Source of the DNA: JBGSIC01 sp041751875 | GTDB lineage: Bacteria; Bdellovibrionota; FAC87; UBA2466; JACKAF01 | DNA: 64,000 nt | Assembly: GCA_041751875.1 (NCBI GenBank) | Contig: JBGSIC010000016.1 | Coordinates: 94,740-158,739, forward strand | Reading direction: 5' to 3' | Part shown: one piece after another, positions 60,947-64,000 of the stretch | How the letters are laid out: each line of letters begins with the position of its first letter | How positions within the stretch are numbered: position 1 is the first letter of the stretch | Program-made: the position numbers and the translations under genes | Notes under the pieces: generated by a model | Told to the model about the DNA's origin: nothing | What the model saw: only the letters and a program-made list of their open reading frames with translations | Database searches by the model: none

Positions 60947-63046
60947 ATGGCAGATACACCAAAAATTACGGCACTAGATAAACTCCGCAACATTGGAATC
61001 GTCGCGCACATTGACGCAGGCAAGACGACATTCACCGAACGCATCCTCTTCTATACTGGTGTTTCCCACAAAATTGGCGAAGTCCATGACGGCGAAGCAA
61101 CGATGGATCACATGGTCCAGGAACGTGAACGCGGCATTACGATTACGGCCGCTGCCACGACGTGCTATTGGGCCGACCACCGTATCAATATTATTGATAC
61201 TCCCGGCCACGTAGATTTTACGATTGAAGTAGAGCGCAGCTTGCGTGTGTTAGATGGTGCCGTCGTTATTTTCGATGCGGTCGCCGGCGTACAGCCGCAG
61301 TCTGAAACGGTATGGCGCCAAGCGAACCGTTATGGCGTTCCTCGTCTGGCTTTCCTTAACAAAATGGACCGCGTGGGCGCGAACTTTGACCGTTCGGTGC
61401 AAACCATCCGTGACCGCTTAAACGGTAACCCGATTGTTTTTAACTTCCCCATCGGCGCGGAAGACCAGCTCAAAGGCATTGTCGATGTCATCGAACAAAA
61501 AGCCTGGGTATGGGCAGGTGATGACCTAGGCGCGAGCTTCAAGGAAGTCGAAATTCCTGAGGATCTGAAAGCACAGGCCCTAGCCTATCGGGAAAAGCTG
61601 CTTGATGCCGTCGCGGAAGAAGACGAAGACCTCTTAAATAAGTATTTGGACGGCGTTCAGGATCTCGATAAAGACCAGATTCGTGCGGCGGCTCGCAAGG
61701 CCTGCCTTGCCAGTAAGATTGTCCCTACTTTTGGTGGCTCGGCGTTCAAGAATAAGGGTGTGCAGCCTCTGCTGGATGCAGTGACTCTGTTTCTCCCCTC
61801 TCCCTTGGATAAGCCCCCCATCGTGGCTCATGACGTGAATGACATGGAAAAGGAAGTCATTCGCAAGCCGGAGTTCACAGAGCCGTTCTCTGCTTTGGCG
61901 TTTAAGATCGTAACCGATCCCTTTGTCGGTCAGCTCACTTACGTTCGAGTCTACTCGGGTAAATTGGCGGCCGGCTCCTATGTGGTGAACACACGCGTTG
62001 GAAAGAAAGAACGCGTGGGCCGTCTGGTTCAGATGCACGCCAATAAGCAACAGGAAATTAAAGAAGTGAAAGCCGGCGATATCGCCGCGCTGGTCGGTTT
62101 GAAAAATACCCGCACCGGAGACTCACTTTGCGATGAAGACAACCAGGTTGTGCTGGAATCCATGCATTTCCCGGATCCCGTTATTTCCATCGCGATTGAG
62201 CCCAAGTCAAAGGGCGATCAGGAAAAGCTTTCCCTTTCGCTCCAAAAACTTGCGGTGGAAGATCCTAGCTTTAAGGTTTCGGTCGATCCTGAAACCAACC
62301 AAACGATCATCGCCGGTATGGGCGAGCTGCATCTGGAAATCATCGTCGACCGCCTCTTGCGCGAGTTCAAGGTGGAAGCCAGTGTCGGTAAGCCTCAGGT
62401 TGCCTACAAAGAGACGATCACCCAGGTCGTTAAGATTGAAAACAAGTACGTCAAACAGACCGGTGGTCGTGGTCAGTACGCGCACGTCGAGCTCCGTTTA
62501 GAGCCTCAGGAACGTGGCAAAGGTTACGAATTTGTAAACGAAGTTGTGGGTGGTGTGATCCCGAAAGAGTTCATCCCCGCCATAGACAAGGGAATTCAGG
62601 AAGCCTTGACCAATGGCATCCAGGCAGGGTACCCCGCTGTAGATATCAAGGTCGCGGTAACGTACGGCTCGTACCACGACGTGGATTCCAGCGAAATCGC
62701 ATTTAAGATTTGTGGATCCATGGCCTTTAAAGAAGGGGCCCGAAAAGCGAAGCCCATTATTCTGGAACCGATTATGAAGGCTGAAGTCCTTGTTCCAGAA
62801 AATTATATGGGCGATGTGATCGGCGATTTGAACTCGCGACGGGGTAAGATTTTACAAATGAAACCTGAGGGTAACTTGCAGTCTTTGGACGTCGAAGTGC
62901 CTTTGGGAGATATGTTTGGCTACGCGACTCAATTACGCTCTCTCAGTCAGGGACGAGCGACGTACTCGATGGAGTTTAGTCATTACGAACCGGTACCCAC
63001 TAACATCGCCAATGAGATTGTAGCGAAAGCTTCAGGAGGAAAGTAA
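60947..63046 (+). CDS. fusA: Translation elongation factor G
   Basis: A 699-residue GTPase that drives translocation on the ribosome. GTP-binding motifs are AHIDAGKTT (G1), RGITITAAATT (switch I), DTPGHVDFT (G3) and NKMDR (G4); later domains follow with TGGRGQYAHV and GSYHDVDSSEIAF. Length is normal for bacterial EF-G. Six bases after rpsG and directly followed by tuf. Confidence 0.98.
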   Translation: MADTPKITALDKLRNIGIVAHIDAGKTTFTERILFYTGVSHKIGEVHDGEATMDHMVQERERGITITAAATTCYWADHRINIIDTPGHVDFTIEVERSLRVLDGAVVIFDAVAGVQPQSETVWRQANRYGVPRLAFLNKMDRVGANFDRSVQTIRDRLNGNPIVFNFPIGAEDQLKGIVDVIEQKAWVWAGDDLGASFKEVEIPEDLKAQALAYREKLLDAVAEEDEDLLNKYLDGVQDLDKDQIRAAARKACLASKIVPTFGGSAFKNKGVQPLLDAVTLFLPSPLDKPPIVAHDVNDMEKEVIRKPEFTEPFSALAFKIVTDPFVGQLTYVRVYSGKLAAGSYVVNTRVGKKERVGRLVQMHANKQQEIKEVKAGDIAALVGLKNTRTGDSLCDEDNQVVLESMHFPDPVISIAIEPKSKGDQEKLSLSLQKLAVEDPSFKVSVDPETNQTIIAGMGELHLEIIVDRLLREFKVEASVGKPQVAYKETITQVVKIENKYVKQTGGRGQYAHVELRLEPQERGKGYEFVNEVVGGVIPKEFIPAIDKGIQEALTNGIQAGYPAVDIKVAVTYGSYHDVDSSEIAFKICGSMAFKEGARKAKPIILEPIMKAEVLVPENYMGDVIGDLNSRRGKILQMKPEGNLQSLDVEVPLGDMFGYATQLRSLSQGRATYSMEFSHYEPVPTNIANEIVAKASGGK

Positions 63047-64000
63047 ATGTCGAAGGAGAAATTTTCACGCACCAAGCCCCATGTGAACGTAGGCACAATC
63101 GGGCATGTGGATCACGGCAAGACGACATTGACGTCGGCAATTACGGTGGTTTTGTCCAAGACTGGTAAGGCGCAAGCGCGCAAGTATGAGGACATCGACA
63201 ACGCTCCTGAAGAAAAAGAGCGCGGTATCACGATTGCGACTTCGCATCAGGAGTATGAATCGGACACAAGACATTACGCACACGTCGACTGCCCGGGCCA
63301 TGCTGACTATGTGAAGAACATGATTACCGGTGCGGCGCAGATGGACGGCGCGATTTTGGTGGTTTCGGCAGCAGACGGCCCGATGCCTCAGACCCGAGAG
63401 CATATTCTTTTGGCCCGCCAGGTAGGGGTGCCCTACATCGTGGTCTATTTGAATAAAGTAGACCAAGTCGATGACAAGGAACTTTTGGAGCTGGTGGAGC
63501 TTGAAATCCGAGAGTTGCTCTCGAAATACAAGTACCCGGGCGATGATGTGCCTATTATTGCAGGTTCGGCTTTAAAGGCCGGTGAAGGCGATACGAGCGA
63601 AATCGGCGAAGGCTCGATTAAAAAGCTCATTGAAGCCCTAGACAGCTACATTCCGGTGCCTAAGCGCGAAACGGAAAAGCCCTTTTTGATGGCTATTGAA
63701 GACGTTTTCTCGATTCAAGGCCGCGGAACGGTGGTCACGGGACGTGTGGAGCGTGGAATCGTGAAGGTAAACGAAGAAGTGGAGCTTGTAGGTATTCGTG
63801 ATACCAAGAAGACCACGGTCACGGGCGTAGAAATGTTTAGAAAGCTGCTTGACCAGGGCCAGGCGGGAGATAATATCGGCGCCCTTCTACGCGGTATTAA
63901 TAAGGAAGACGTGGAGCGCGGGCAGGTACTAGCTGCTCCCGGAAGCGTTAAGCCGCATAAGAAGTTTAAGGCGGAATGTTACATTCTGACCAAGGAAGAA
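63047..64000 (+). CDS. tuf: Translation elongation factor Tu, 3' end outside the window
   Basis: The ATG follows the fusA stop at once, with AGGAGG upstream. 318 codons are visible and no stop is reached, so about 80 codons lie beyond the edge. GHVDHGKTTLT (G1), DCPGHADYVKNMITGAAQMDG (G3) and NKVDQVDD (G4) are present; the usual NKCD Cys is Val. Delivers aminoacyl-tRNA to the ribosome. Confidence 0.97.
   Translation, partial: MSKEKFSRTKPHVNVGTIGHVDHGKTTLTSAITVVLSKTGKAQARKYEDIDNAPEEKERGITIATSHQEYESDTRHYAHVDCPGHADYVKNMITGAAQMDGAILVVSAADGPMPQTREHILLARQVGVPYIVVYLNKVDQVDDKELLELVELEIRELLSKYKYPGDDVPIIAGSALKAGEGDTSEIGEGSIKKLIEALDSYIPVPKRETEKPFLMAIEDVFSIQGRGTVVTGRVERGIVKVNEEVELVGIRDTKKTTVTGVEMFRKLLDQGQAGDNIGALLRGINKEDVERGQVLAAPGSVKPHKKFKAECYILTKEE

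Noticed and set aside
1..64000. CRISPR arrays, tRNA or rRNA genes, complete insertion sequences, integrase or phage genes
   Set aside because: No regularly spaced repeats, no cloverleaf-like segments and no transposase or integrase motifs were seen.

Overview
The window reads as chromosome from a Gram-negative, didermic bacterium. Evidence is the lipoprotein signal peptides, C-terminal outer-membrane beta-barrels, a two-haem cytochrome c peroxidase, envelope glycan genes and a standard str operon. The very high share of exported proteins of unknown function, the gene styles and the REP-like hairpins suggest a deltaproteobacterial or Bdellovibrionota-like organism. That placement is inference; no rRNA or tRNA gene is present to test it.

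Layout. 0-13 kb: an N-acetyl sugar amidotransferase, a small cupredoxin, a small DMT/SMR transporter with a nitrilase-family hydrolase, two exported unknowns, then an envelope glycan block (two GT-C membrane glycosyltransferases, two GT2 transferases, one membrane alkaline-phosphatase-superfamily enzyme). 12.8-26.5 kb: twelve genes in a row, all with export signals. Most are unrecognised, but they include an ankyrin lipoprotein, a transglutaminase-like protein without its cysteine, a kinase-like protein, an HD-GYP protein and a Hanks-type Ser/Thr kinase, the last two with intact catalytic motifs behind signal peptides. 26.6-33.9 kb: recN, an exported lipoprotein, guanine deaminase, cytochrome c peroxidase overlapping a pseudouridine synthase, and a MarC-family protein. 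34-43.8 kb: a pseudo-hydrolase, a Pro/Gly-rich exported protein, a four-module lipoprotein with a LamG end, cysQ, an outer-membrane barrel, an M28 aminopeptidase and two very small membrane-protein genes.

44.0-46.0 kb is a compact bufferin-type RiPP operon: a six-cysteine precursor, an MNIO (DUF692) metalloenzyme and a DUF2063 partner. 46-50.4 kb is a divergon of an outer-membrane barrel and a FecR-domain protein opposite a membrane SpoIIE/PP2C phosphatase. 50.4-54.5 kb is an operon of an acetolactate-synthase-like ThDP enzyme, an aldehyde dehydrogenase and thiL. 54.9-59.6 kb holds an exported unknown, an HD phosphohydrolase with gltX, and a small lipoprotein. 60-64 kb is the str operon rpsL-rpsG-fusA-tuf, with tuf cut by the window edge.

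Points most worth following: the bufferin operon; the exported kinase / HD-GYP / kinase-like neighbourhood at 22.2-26.5 kb, which would need to act where ATP or nucleotides are available, for example inside another cell; a structured 124-nt element at 33970-34093; two REP-like hairpins sharing a nearly identical 9-nt loop; three genes whose ribosome-binding region is folded in a hairpin; and an exported alpha/beta-hydrolase that has lost its nucleophile and its histidine.
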